A stretch of DNA of 64,000 bases from an uncultured Prevotellaceae bacterium. Lineage in GTDB: Bacteria > Bacteroidota > Bacteroidia > Bacteroidales > Bacteroidaceae. The notes beneath the pieces are model-generated. The model was not told the DNA's origin and searched no databases. It was given only the letters and a program-made list of their open reading frames with translations. Position numbers and translations under genes: made by a program. Shown piece after piece: positions 26,400 to 33,993 of this stretch. Positions within the stretch are counted from its first letter, which is position 1. The number at the start of each line of letters is the position of its first letter. The stretch lies in assembly GCA_902800245.1 (NCBI GenBank), contig CADCDY010000037.1:1-64000 (forward strand). The letters run 5' to 3'.

Positions 26400-26562
26400 T
26401 AGAGGTGAGTGGTGAGAGGTGAGAGGTAAGAGATTAGTCTCTGTGCTCTCTGATTCTGCATTATTCTGCGTTTATCCAACATATCTCTCACCTCTTTCCA
26501 CTTACCTCTTACCTCTTTCCACTTACCTCTTACCTCTTTCCACTTACCTCTTACCTCTAACG
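26400..26562. repeat. GAGGTGAGAGG array with inverted halves
   Basis: Left half on the plus strand: AGAGGTGAGTGGTGAGAGG. Right half: at least seven CTTACCTCT or CTCACCTCT words, in part as CCACTTACCTCTTACCTCTTT units, so the two halves are inverted about a 60-base core. It is bordered by CACAAGCTCACTTTCT on the left and GCTTGCGAAAGTTGAG on the right. The 726-bp gene-free gap 26141-26867 holds this array, copy 1 of the 93-bp element, two hairpins and a ypfJ fragment; I see no gene in it. Confidence 0.8.
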
Positions 26563-26742
26563 AGACTGAGCTTGCGAAAGTTGAGTAGATTTAACATTCT
26601 CGTTCCATTGGTTTTGGAAATCTGTTTCCATACCCCCAATTTTGAGTTACTATAGCAACTCCGCGGAGTTTCAGTAGTAACTCGGCGGAGTTTCAGTAGT
26701 AACTCCAAAATGCCGCTACTGGCTCTCTTCTGCAAATATACG

Positions 26743-26782
26743 AAAAATCCCCGCGCGTTGTACTAATCGCGCAGGGATTTTA
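26743..26782. terminator. Strong GC hairpin downstream of the amidohydrolase gene
   Basis: AAAATCCCCGCGCG and CGCGCAGGGATTTT pair around a 10-base loop. On the minus strand it is followed by TTTTTCG, so it probably ends the amidohydrolase transcript. Confidence 0.7.
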
Positions 26783-26817
26783 TGTTATCTTAACACTCGG
26801 AGTCAGTTGCCGACGCC

Positions 26818-26858
26818 GACGCGCCGTATTAGAGTTCGGCGTCGGAGCACTGGAAGGT
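26818..26858. repeat. 41-bp copy of the 3' end of the zinc metallopeptidase gene
   Basis: Identical to 28060-28100 (GACGCGCCGTATTAGAGTTC... to the codons for TTFQCSDAEL-stop). It lies in the same orientation, ending 10 bases from the stop codon of the amidohydrolase gene, so the amidohydrolase gene is flanked by a direct repeat. Confidence 0.9.
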
Positions 26859-26867
26859 CGTGTCCTT

Positions 26868-27887
26868 CTAAATGTGACCTAAAATGTACTTCTCGGCATT
26901 CAGGTGGAAGAGCTTTTCTTTTTCCTTTTCTGTCCAATCCAGCGTGTCCACGAACTTCATCATGTTAGACAGACACTCGTAGGGATAATCCGAAGCAAAG
27001 ATGATACTGTCGATGCCGAAGGCCTGTTTGGTGCACTCAAAGGTGATTTTAGACATAATGCCGCTGGTTGTCATCACCACATTCTTGTTTTTGAAGTAGT
27101 AGGCAACCGTGTGCTTCATCTTCACCTCGTCGTCCTTGATCCATGCAAAACGGTTGTCAACTCTGTCAATGATGAATGGGAAGTATTCGCCACAATGGCC
27201 GAGAATCATTCTCAGCTTGGGGAACTTGTCGAAGGTGCCGTTCAGAATCAGTCGCAACGACGTCTTCATGGCATCCAGTCCGAAACCGAGACCGGGCGAA
27301 GAATACACATAACCCATATCCTTCATATCCTTGTCGTCGGAAGCCTGCGGATGAACGTAGACGGCACAGCCCAGCTCTTCGGCCTTGGCCAGCAGGGGAA
27401 GGTATTTCTCTTCATACAGGTGCTCGTTCTTATAATTGGAATGCGTGTGCCAGTATTTGAAGCCTAACTCTTTGATACAGCGCTCCAACTCCTTGATGGC
27501 CTCATCAACGTATGGTGTTGGCAAAATGGCAGCGCCCATGAAACGGTCGGGGTATTTCTTGATGAGTTCCGCCACGGCGTCGTTGGATTTCCTGGCGAAA
27601 TAGATGCACTCCTTCTCGGGCAGTTCCTCCAATGCCGGCGAAGAAGACATCACAGCGACGTCGATGCCGTTGCGGTCCATTTCCGCCACTCTCTCCGCCC
27701 CGAAATTCATCAGTTCGTCAATCACAGGATAGCTGTTCGTCACTGCACTGAATTGGGCATAGATTTTGTCTCTCACTTCCAGCACTTTTTTCTCGGGATA
27801 ATACCTCATGGCTTCATCTCTCGTAGCAAGATAGTCCATCAACTCCGGTAAATAATAGTGAAATTCGCAATCGATAATTTTCATCAT
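26868..27887 (-). CDS. Metal-dependent amidohydrolase/decarboxylase family protein (ACMSD-like)
   Basis: 339 aa TIM-barrel protein of the amidohydrolase-2 family. Visible metal and active-site positions: an ExH motif near the N-terminus (DCEFHYY), His in VYVHPQAS, LGHCGEYFPF and FASDYPYE. The ExH motif, rather than HxH, is seen in some decarboxylases such as gamma-resorcylate decarboxylase, so it may decarboxylate an aromatic acid or hydrolyse a cyclic substrate; the substrate cannot be read. It starts MMKII (ATGs at 27887 and 27884). It is flanked by a 41-bp direct repeat of the end of the next gene and by copy 2 of the 93-bp element, which suggests later insertion of a single-gene module. 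Confidence 0.8.
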   Translation of the reverse strand: MMKIIDCEFHYYLPELMDYLATRDEAMRYYPEKKVLEVRDKIYAQFSAVTNSYPVIDELMNFGAERVAEMDRNGIDVAVMSSSPALEELPEKECIYFARKSNDAVAELIKKYPDRFMGAAILPTPYVDEAIKELERCIKELGFKYWHTHSNYKNEHLYEEKYLPLLAKAEELGCAVYVHPQASDDKDMKDMGYVYSSPGLGFGLDAMKTSLRLILNGTFDKFPKLRMILGHCGEYFPFIIDRVDNRFAWIKDDEVKMKHTVAYYFKNKNVVMTTSGIMSKITFECTKQAFGIDSIIFASDYPYECLSNMMKFVDTLDWTEKEKEKLFHLNAEKYILGHI

Positions 27888-27908
27888 TGTAATGTTTTAT
27901 TGAATTAA

Positions 27909-28001
27909 TTTAAGTTTCGCATTCGCTCAACTCTTTTGGAGTTAAGGAGTTATGGAGTTAAGGAGTTATGACATCAGTCTAGTATCTCCTCATCCTCCAT
28001 G
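27909..28001. repeat. Interspersed 93-bp element, copy 2
   Basis: Identical over 93 bp to copy 3 at 29626-29718: TTTAAGTTTCGCATTCGC, two GGAGTTAAGGAGTTAT units, then GACATCAGTCTAGTATCTCC and a final CATCCTCCATG. It lies between the zinc peptidase stop and the amidohydrolase start. Confidence 0.93.
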
Positions 28002-28059
28002 TTAACTCCTACAACTTGAGAAAGTTGAATGAAAAAATACTGTGGCAGCGATTAACGGG

Positions 28060-28100
28060 GACGCGCCGTATTAGAGTTCGGCGTCGGAGCACTGGAAGGT
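28060..28100. repeat. 41-bp direct repeat at the 3' end of the zinc metallopeptidase gene
   Basis: Native copy of the sequence repeated at 26818-26858. It spans the last codons and stop of the peptidase gene. Confidence 0.9.
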
Positions 28101-28958
28101 GGTGCCCTTCGTGATGTCGCCGGTTTCGAGACCGAGCTTGAACCACTTCATGCGCTGCTTGGAGGTGCCGTGGTTGAACGACTCGGGAACGGCATAGCCG
28201 CGGGCTTTCTTCTGAAGGAAGTCGTCGCCGATGACTTGTGCGCAGTTGATGGCCTCCTCGATGTCGCCGTCCTCCAGCGAACCGAAGCGCTTGTTGTCGT
28301 GATGTGCCCATACGCCGGCATAGAAGTCGGCCAGCAGTTCCAGTCGTACGCTGAGCTTGTTGGCCTCGGCCTGCGAGAGTTTTGCCATCTGCTGGTGTAC
28401 CTTCTGCAGTGTGCCCGTCAGGTATTCCACGTGGTGACCGACCTCGTGGGCAATGACGTAAGCGTAGGCGAAGTCACCATCGGCACCGAGCTGCTTCTTC
28501 ATCGTGGTGAAGAACGACAGGTCGATGTACAGCTTCTGGTCGCCAGAGCAATAGAAGGGACCCATAGCGGCAGAGCCCTGTCCGCAGGCCGTCTGCGTGC
28601 CGTCGGTATAGAGCACCATGGTGGGGTTCTGATACTGCGCACCGTTCTGCTTGAAAATCTCCGTCCACACATCCTCGGTACCAGCCAGAATCTGTGTCGA
28701 GAACTTAGCCAGCGCCTGTTCCTCCTCGGTAAACTCGCGCTGACCTTCGCTGACCTCCGTATTGGTGCCCGTCAGCGAACCCAGTCCGCCGTTTTCACTC
28801 ACCTGCTGTACGACAGCCTCCAGGGGATTGCCTCCCGACAGCCAGGCCATCAGAGCCACTACGATAATACCACCGATACCCAGACCGGCCTTTGCGCCAC
28901 CGCTCATACCACGGCGGTCTTCCACATTCGAGCTTTCGCGTCTTCCGTCTAATTTCAT
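28071..28958 (-). CDS. ypfJ: Neutral zinc metallopeptidase (YpfJ family)
   Basis: 295 aa. It begins MKLDGRRESSNVEDRRG, typical of the YpfJ/Zn_peptidase family, then a TM helix near 27-43 (GIGGIIVVALMAWLSGG). The catalytic HExxH is HEVGHHVEYLTG, after YVIAHE, and the family pattern FYAGVWAH and WFKLGLETGDI follows. It is probably an inner-membrane-anchored protein with the peptidase domain outside; physiological substrates of this family are not known to me. Promoter element TATCTTTG lies 36 bases upstream. Its 3' end is duplicated beyond the neighbouring amidohydrolase gene. Confidence 0.92.
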   Translation of the reverse strand: MKLDGRRESSNVEDRRGMSGGAKAGLGIGGIIVVALMAWLSGGNPLEAVVQQVSENGGLGSLTGTNTEVSEGQREFTEEEQALAKFSTQILAGTEDVWTEIFKQNGAQYQNPTMVLYTDGTQTACGQGSAAMGPFYCSGDQKLYIDLSFFTTMKKQLGADGDFAYAYVIAHEVGHHVEYLTGTLQKVHQQMAKLSQAEANKLSVRLELLADFYAGVWAHHDNKRFGSLEDGDIEEAINCAQVIGDDFLQKKARGYAVPESFNHGTSKQRMKWFKLGLETGDITKGTTFQCSDAEL

Positions 28959-28993
28959 AGCTTATTCTTGTTTTAAGTTTATTGTTTTGCCTG

Positions 28994-29001
28994 CAAAGAT
29001 A
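28994..29001 (-). promoter_or_regulatory. -7 promoter element of the zinc metallopeptidase gene
   Basis: Minus strand TATCTTTG (TAnnTTTG), 36 bases upstream of the ATG, followed by GCAGGC as at several other promoters here. Confidence 0.6.
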
Positions 29002-29037
29002 CGAAATAATTCATAATTCATCATGAATAATTCATAA

Positions 29038-29598
29038 TTATTTTTCAAAAATAACCGAATAGATGTATTTTTTTTCTTCATTATACACTGTTTCTATCTG
29101 TTCGCGACCCGTCAAGACATCTTTTATATTATCGACAATACCCTTGCCCGACAGTTTCAACACCGCTTCCTTCATGGTCCACAGACGGATGAACTCCACG
29201 TCGGGATGCTCGGCGCGTTCTATCCGTTGCACCTCGCGGTCGTTCATGGTGTATCGCACCAGCGACTCCCTATATTCGCGGATGCTCTCGATATCGACGC
29301 CTACGGGACGGTCGCTAATGACGCAGATGACGCCCTCGCGACAGTGGCTGACGTTGAAGTGGATGTCCGGATGGCCGATGATAAACGGTTTGCCGTGTTC
29401 ACCATATTCGAAGACGGGCCGTTCCGTGATGCCGTACTCCTTCCGCAAACCTTCGCACAACAGCAAATAGGCCATCGCACAGGTCTTACGGCCCTGTTCG
29501 AACTTGAACTTCAGGGCTTGTTCGCGGCGTTGGTCGCTCAATAGCGGGAGTGCTGCCTCGAAATCGAAACCGGCTATGTCGTCATTCAGATAAAGCAT
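29038..29598 (-). CDS. Sfp-type 4'-phosphopantetheinyl transferase
   Basis: 186 aa, somewhat short for the Sfp/Gsp class. Visible motifs: FEYGEHGKPFI, HFNVSHCREGV, the Mg-binding GVDIESI and the later FIRLWTMKEAVLKLSGKG (WxxKEA). It transfers phosphopantetheine from CoA to the serine of carrier domains. The only carrier-domain enzymes in the window are the two NRPSs starting 7 kb away, which need exactly this activation, so it is the likely partner, although it has its own locus and could also serve a fatty-acid ACP. It reads toward the NRPS operon but is separated from it by other genes and terminators. Confidence 0.92.
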   Translation of the reverse strand: MLYLNDDIAGFDFEAALPLLSDQRREQALKFKFEQGRKTCAMAYLLLCEGLRKEYGITERPVFEYGEHGKPFIIGHPDIHFNVSHCREGVICVISDRPVGVDIESIREYRESLVRYTMNDREVQRIERAEHPDVEFIRLWTMKEAVLKLSGKGIVDNIKDVLTGREQIETVYNEEKKYIYSVIFEK

Positions 29599-29625
29599 AA
29601 TTCACAATTCATAATTCATAATTCA

Positions 29626-29718
29626 TTTAAGTTTCGCATTCGCTCAACTCTTTTGGAGTTAAGGAGTTATGGAGTTAAGGAGTTATGACATCAGTCTAGT
29701 ATCTCCTCATCCTCCATG
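29626..29718. repeat. Interspersed 93-bp element, copy 3
   Basis: Identical to copy 2. It is framed by AATTCATAATTCACAATTC-type repeats on both sides (29597-29625 and 29722-29752), which may mark its borders. Confidence 0.93.
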
Positions 29719-29743
29719 GAATTAATAATTCACAATTCACAAT

Positions 29744-30970
29744 TCATAATTCTGGGCTTTCAGAATCTGTTGGTTTTTCTGTATTTTCTATGCTTTCTGC
29801 CAGCGACAGTTCCGCTTTGGGAATGCGACGGTTGGGATTCTCCTTGCCTCCGAGGTCGATGAGTTCACGGCCTTTTTGTACTACGCTCTGACGTCCGACG
29901 TACAGCTTGTTGCCTGCCGAATCGAAGTCCTTGCGCACCAGTTCCAGGTGTTCGCCCAGCTTGGTATAGCGCTGGATGAAGTCACCCAGACGATCCAACA
30001 ACTGTTCGGCCACACCGAACACTTTCTCCTGATTCTCAGCTTGTTGGTTTTGTACCCATGCCAGATGTATCATGTGGAGAATGCCCAGCAGATTCTGTTC
30101 ACCCGTAATGAACACTTTGCGCTCGAAGGCCTCGCGCCACAGCGACGGGTCGTTGACCAATGCCAGCTGGAGCGACGATTCGAAGGGTACGAACATGATG
30201 ACGAAATCGACAGCCTCGCGGGGAGCCTTGATATACTTCGAATAGTCCTTACGTGCCAGTTCGGTGACATGCGAGCGGACGCTGCGAATGTGTTCCTGCA
30301 GGGCACGTTCCTTCTCCTCGGGCGTCTCGGCATTGACATAGCGCTGATAGGCCACGAGTGACACCTTCGAGTCAATGACGACATCCTGCCCCTGCGGATA
30401 GTGGAGGATGACGTCGGGTTGCATCTCGCGACCCGTGTCGTCGTGCTTCAGCGGACGGCCCTGTTCGTCGCGCAGTCGGGCTTGCACCTCGTAATGGATG
30501 CCCTCCGTCAGTCCCTGCGAACTGAGCAGGTCGCCAAGGATGATTTCCCCCATATTACCGCTGATTTTGTTGTCGCGACGCAGCACGTTAGCCAGTCCCT
30601 CAGCCTTCTCGCTGATTTCGCGCCCCGTCTCCATCATCAGTCGCAGTTGTTCCTTCAGCGACGCCGTCTGGGCCGTATGGTCCTTCGTGTTGTCGTTGAT
30701 GGCCTTACGCATCTCCGAGATGGCATCCTTCAGCGGCTGCGTGATATGGTCCATGCTCTCCTGGTTCTCTTTGTTCAGGTGACGGGCCTGTGCCTCCGCC
30801 AACAATACCCCCATGTCGCGCAATTGCTCCTTGGTGGTTTTCATCATCTCTATCTCGGTCTCTTTCTTGCCGAGTTCCACACGCAACGCACCCATCCGCT
30901 GGTTCATCAGCAAATAGATGACCACAGCCCCAAGGGCTATACCTATTATTATATAAATTACTATCATCAT
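29744..30970 (-). CDS. rmuC: RmuC-family DNA recombination protein
   Basis: 408 aa. N-terminal TM helix (MIVIYIIIGIALGAVVIYLL), a long coiled coil about 30-120, then the RmuC nuclease-like core with GNMGEIILGDLLSSQGL, DVILHYPQGQDVVIDSKVSLVAYQ and FVIMFVPFESSLQLAL. The D...DSK pattern is that of a PD-(D/E)XK fold. The family limits recombination between short inverted repeats in E. coli, which is of interest given the repeat load here. It starts at 30970 or 30967 (two ATGs in a row). The C-terminus ENTEKPTDSESPEL is low-complexity. It lies between the PPTase and a RecD-like helicase on the same strand. Confidence 0.9.
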   Translation of the reverse strand: MMIVIYIIIGIALGAVVIYLLMNQRMGALRVELGKKETEIEMMKTTKEQLRDMGVLLAEAQARHLNKENQESMDHITQPLKDAISEMRKAINDNTKDHTAQTASLKEQLRLMMETGREISEKAEGLANVLRRDNKISGNMGEIILGDLLSSQGLTEGIHYEVQARLRDEQGRPLKHDDTGREMQPDVILHYPQGQDVVIDSKVSLVAYQRYVNAETPEEKERALQEHIRSVRSHVTELARKDYSKYIKAPREAVDFVIMFVPFESSLQLALVNDPSLWREAFERKVFITGEQNLLGILHMIHLAWVQNQQAENQEKVFGVAEQLLDRLGDFIQRYTKLGEHLELVRKDFDSAGNKLYVGRQSVVQKGRELIDLGGKENPNRRIPKAELSLAESIENTEKPTDSESPEL

Positions 30971-31078
30971 ATCTTAATGTTCAATGTTCAACGTTCAATG
31001 TTATGTCACTTCGTTCCATGACTTTTGTCACGACTCGGCCAAACAAGCAAGCTTGATGGCTCTCGCTGCTCCAAAAGT

Positions 31079-32545
31079 TCAACGTTCAATGTTCAACGTT
31101 TGGGTGTCGGGCCAATTGACTAAGTACAGACGTTCCGTAGCACGCGTGAAAGCCGTATAGAGCCAGTGCAGATAGTCGTAACTCAACATGTCGTCGGTCA
31201 TATATCCCTGGTCGACGTACACATGTGCCCATTGCCCGCCCTGAGCCTTGTGACACGTGGCGGCATAGGCAAACTTCACCTGCAGGGCATTGTAGTAACG
31301 ATCTTCGCGCAGCTTTTTCAGACGGTCGGCCTTGAAGGGAATGTCGGCATAGTCCTCCATCACCTTATTATAAAGTAGCTCCTGCTGTTCGCGCGTCAGG
31401 GCGGGAGCCTCCGACGTCAGCGTGTCGAGTAGGGTAGTGGCCGTCAGTTCGTAGTCGTCGTAGTCGGGGAAGGTCATCGTAACCTCAGCAAAGTGGAACC
31501 CATACTGTTCGTGTACGTTGCGCACCTTTCGCACGACGGCCCTGTCGCCGTTGGCAATGAATTCCATGGGCAGTTCTTGCGCCAGCGTGTTCTCGCCATT
31601 AGCCACGGCCTGCGCCAGTTCTTCTTTCATCCAGTGGTAGTTGTTCTTCACAATCATCAACTGGTCGCCCCTACAAAGCATGTCGTCACGGTCGAGCACC
31701 TGATTGCGGATGCCCTGATTGTAGATGTTTGCACGTTTGTTTGAGCGCGTGATGACGATGGTGTCGTCCAGTCCCACCCTCGAATAGCTCGACGCCAGCG
31801 TCTCTATTAGTTCGTCGCCAGGCACATTTCTGATGTCCTCAAATTCTTTGAAACGTACTTTCGGCAACGTACATCCTCCATCAGACATCAAACTTCTGAC
31901 CTCCGTTGCATTCCACAGGATGCCCGACTCCTGACTCTGTCGCAATACCTCGTTGAGCGTACATTGGTGGACGTGTAGCCCATAGCCGCGCAACACGTCT
32001 GCCTGTAAGGCTGGACTCTCCGTCTCGCCCACGGGAGGCAGCTGTGCCTGGTCACCAATGAACATCATCCTGCAGTTGCGTCCGTTGTAAACGAAACGGA
32101 TGAGGTCGTCCATCAGCTGACCACCGGCAAAGATGGTGTCGCTGAAGGTTGACGCGTTGGCCACCATCGAGGCCTCGTCGACGATGAACAGCGTGTCCTG
32201 TGCGGCATTGAAGTTCAGGTCGAAACGCTCTTCCAGCGATTTCTGACGGTAGATGCGACGATGGATGGTGTATGCCGGATGATTGGCATACAGCGAGAAT
32301 ACCTTGGCGGCTCGCCCCGTAGGTGCCAGCAATATGAGTTTTTGTTCCAGCGACGTCATTGCCTTGACGATGGCTGCCGCCAGTGTTGTCTTACCTGTTC
32401 CTGCCGATCCTCGCATCACCATCACCGCCTCTTCCCTGCGGTCGGACATGAAGCGCGCGAAGGTCTCAATGGCCACCTCCTGCTCTGCCGTAGGAACGTG
32501 CCCAAATGCCTCTTTGATGCGATATGTCAGCTCGTCGGTAATCAT
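31079..32545 (-). CDS. RecD-like ATP-dependent DNA helicase
   Basis: About 488 aa from the preferred start MITDELTYRIKEAFGHVPTAEQ; the longer open frame from 32650 crosses the promoter region. Superfamily 1 helicase motifs: Walker A GSAGTGKTTLA, FIVDEASMV, GDQAQLPPVG, a UvrD-type C-terminal domain with TCHKAQGGQW and LYTAFTRATERLYLVNW. It resembles the small RecD2-type helicases common in Bacteroidetes, with probable 5'-3' polarity in repair. Promoter elements TTTG and TAATTTCG (32562-32555) precede it. The final residues TLNIER are encoded by a GTTGAACATTGAACGTTGA repeat that runs on past the stop. Confidence 0.88.
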   Translation of the reverse strand: MITDELTYRIKEAFGHVPTAEQEVAIETFARFMSDRREEAVMVMRGSAGTGKTTLAAAIVKAMTSLEQKLILLAPTGRAAKVFSLYANHPAYTIHRRIYRQKSLEERFDLNFNAAQDTLFIVDEASMVANASTFSDTIFAGGQLMDDLIRFVYNGRNCRMMFIGDQAQLPPVGETESPALQADVLRGYGLHVHQCTLNEVLRQSQESGILWNATEVRSLMSDGGCTLPKVRFKEFEDIRNVPGDELIETLASSYSRVGLDDTIVITRSNKRANIYNQGIRNQVLDRDDMLCRGDQLMIVKNNYHWMKEELAQAVANGENTLAQELPMEFIANGDRAVVRKVRNVHEQYGFHFAEVTMTFPDYDDYELTATTLLDTLTSEAPALTREQQELLYNKVMEDYADIPFKADRLKKLREDRYYNALQVKFAYAATCHKAQGGQWAHVYVDQGYMTDDMLSYDYLHWLYTAFTRATERLYLVNWPDTQTLNIER

Positions 32546-32554
32546 AACTGCCTG

Positions 32555-32562
32555 CGAAATTA
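32555..32562 (-). promoter_or_regulatory. -7 promoter element of the RecD-like helicase gene
   Basis: Minus strand TAATTTCG, one base off TAnnTTTG, with TTTG about 20 bases upstream; it lies 10 bases before the ATG at 32545. Confidence 0.4.
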
Positions 32563-32612
32563 CAAAAAAACAAGTGAAATACAAAGAAATCGGGTAAAAT
32601 TTTAGCGTTTCT

Positions 32613-32643
32613 TTTGTCATTTGAAAAATATTTCGTACCTTCG
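32613..32643 (+). promoter_or_regulatory. Promoter of the hflX gene cluster
   Basis: TTTG (32613-32616), 19 bases, then TACCTTCG (32636-32643), one base off TAnnTTTG. It is divergent from the helicase promoter. Confidence 0.5.
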
Positions 32644-32661
32644 CAGCCATATAATAATTAT

Positions 32662-33993
32662 ATGAAGGAATTTGTCATTTCGGAAGTGAAGGCCGAAACT
32701 GCTGTATTGGTAGGTTTGATTACCCAGCAGCAGGACGAGGCGAAGACGAAAGAATATCTCGACGAGCTGGAATTTTTGGCCGATACCGCTGGAGCCGTCA
32801 CCGTGAAGCGTTTCACGCAAAAGGTGCAAGGTCCCAGTCAGGTGACCTATGTCGGCAAGGGTAAGCTCGACGAGATCAAACAATATATCAGGCAGCAAGA
32901 AGATGCTTACGATGAGTGGATGGACGCTCATCGTGGGTTCGATGGTTCGGTGGTGATGACGGGAAACGAGGATTGTCCGCAGCCCGTGGGTATGGTGATT
33001 TTCGACGATGAGCTCAGTGCCAAGCAGATTCGTAATATCGAGAATGAGCTGAAGGTGAAGATACTGGACCGCACGTCGTTGATTCTCGATATCTTTGCCA
33101 TGCGCGCTCAGACCGCTGAGGCTAAGACGCAGGTAGAGTTGGCACAATACCGTTATATGTTACCCCGTCTGCAACGCTTGTGGACACACCTTGAACGTCA
33201 GGGCGGTGGTTCTGGAAGCGGTGGCGGTAAAGGCTCCGTGGGACTTCGTGGTCCTGGTGAGACGCAGTTGGAGATGGACCAGCGCATCATCCGCCAGCGT
33301 ATCTCTCTGTTGAAAGAACGTCTAGTGGAAATTGACAAGCAGAAGACCACCCAGCGTAAGAACCGTGGACGACTGATTCGTGTGGCATTGGTGGGTTATA
33401 CCAATGTGGGTAAAAGTACGATGATGAATCTGTTGGCGAAAAGTGATGTCTTTGCCGAGAACAAGCTCTTCGCCACGCTCGATACCACCGTGCGCAAGAT
33501 GACCATCGACAATCTGCCCTTCCTCTTGGCGGATACCGTAGGGTTTATCCGTAAGCTGCCCTCCGATTTGGTGGAGAGTTTCAAGAGTACGCTCGACGAG
33601 GTTCGCGAGGCAGATATGCTGGTACATGTCGTTGACATTTCACATCCCGACTTTGAAGAGCAGATTACTGTTGTCGAGAAAACGCTGGCCGATTTAGGTT
33701 GTGCCGACAAACCGTCCATGTTGGTATTCAACAAGATTGATGCCTACACATGGACACCGCAGGACGAAGATGACCTGACGGAGCCCACGCGTGAAAATAT
33801 CTCGCTCGACGAGTTGAAGAAGACTTGGATGGCGAAGATGCAAGGCGACTGTCTCTTCATTTCTGCACGTCAGAAGGAAAATATCGATGAACTCCGCGAA
33901 GTACTTTATAAGAAGGTACGTGAGTTACATGTACAAAAGTATCCGTATAACGACTTTTTATACAATATAGAAGATAATGAACCAATACAATAA
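32662..33993 (+). CDS. hflX: GTPase HflX
   Basis: 443 aa from MKEFVISEVKAETAVLVGL; the open frame extends 16 codons upstream but that would overlap the promoter. N-terminal HflX domain with VTYVGKGKLDEI and LDRTSLILDIFAMRAQTAEAKTQVELAQ, glycine-rich linker GGGSGSGGGKGSVGLRGPGETQLE, then a G domain with VGYTNVGKSTMMN (G1), DTVGFIRKLPSDL (G3) and NKID (G4). It is a ribosome-associated GTPase that rescues stalled or heat-damaged ribosomes. Its stop overlaps the next start by one base, so the two are translationally coupled. Confidence 0.97.
   Translation: MKEFVISEVKAETAVLVGLITQQQDEAKTKEYLDELEFLADTAGAVTVKRFTQKVQGPSQVTYVGKGKLDEIKQYIRQQEDAYDEWMDAHRGFDGSVVMTGNEDCPQPVGMVIFDDELSAKQIRNIENELKVKILDRTSLILDIFAMRAQTAEAKTQVELAQYRYMLPRLQRLWTHLERQGGGSGSGGGKGSVGLRGPGETQLEMDQRIIRQRISLLKERLVEIDKQKTTQRKNRGRLIRVALVGYTNVGKSTMMNLLAKSDVFAENKLFATLDTTVRKMTIDNLPFLLADTVGFIRKLPSDLVESFKSTLDEVREADMLVHVVDISHPDFEEQITVVEKTLADLGCADKPSMLVFNKIDAYTWTPQDEDDLTEPTRENISLDELKKTWMAKMQGDCLFISARQKENIDELREVLYKKVRELHVQKYPYNDFLYNIEDNEPIQ

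Noticed and set aside
26400..26562. CRISPR array
   Set aside because: Repeat words are 7-20 bases, degenerate and contiguous, with no unique spacers and no cas genes.
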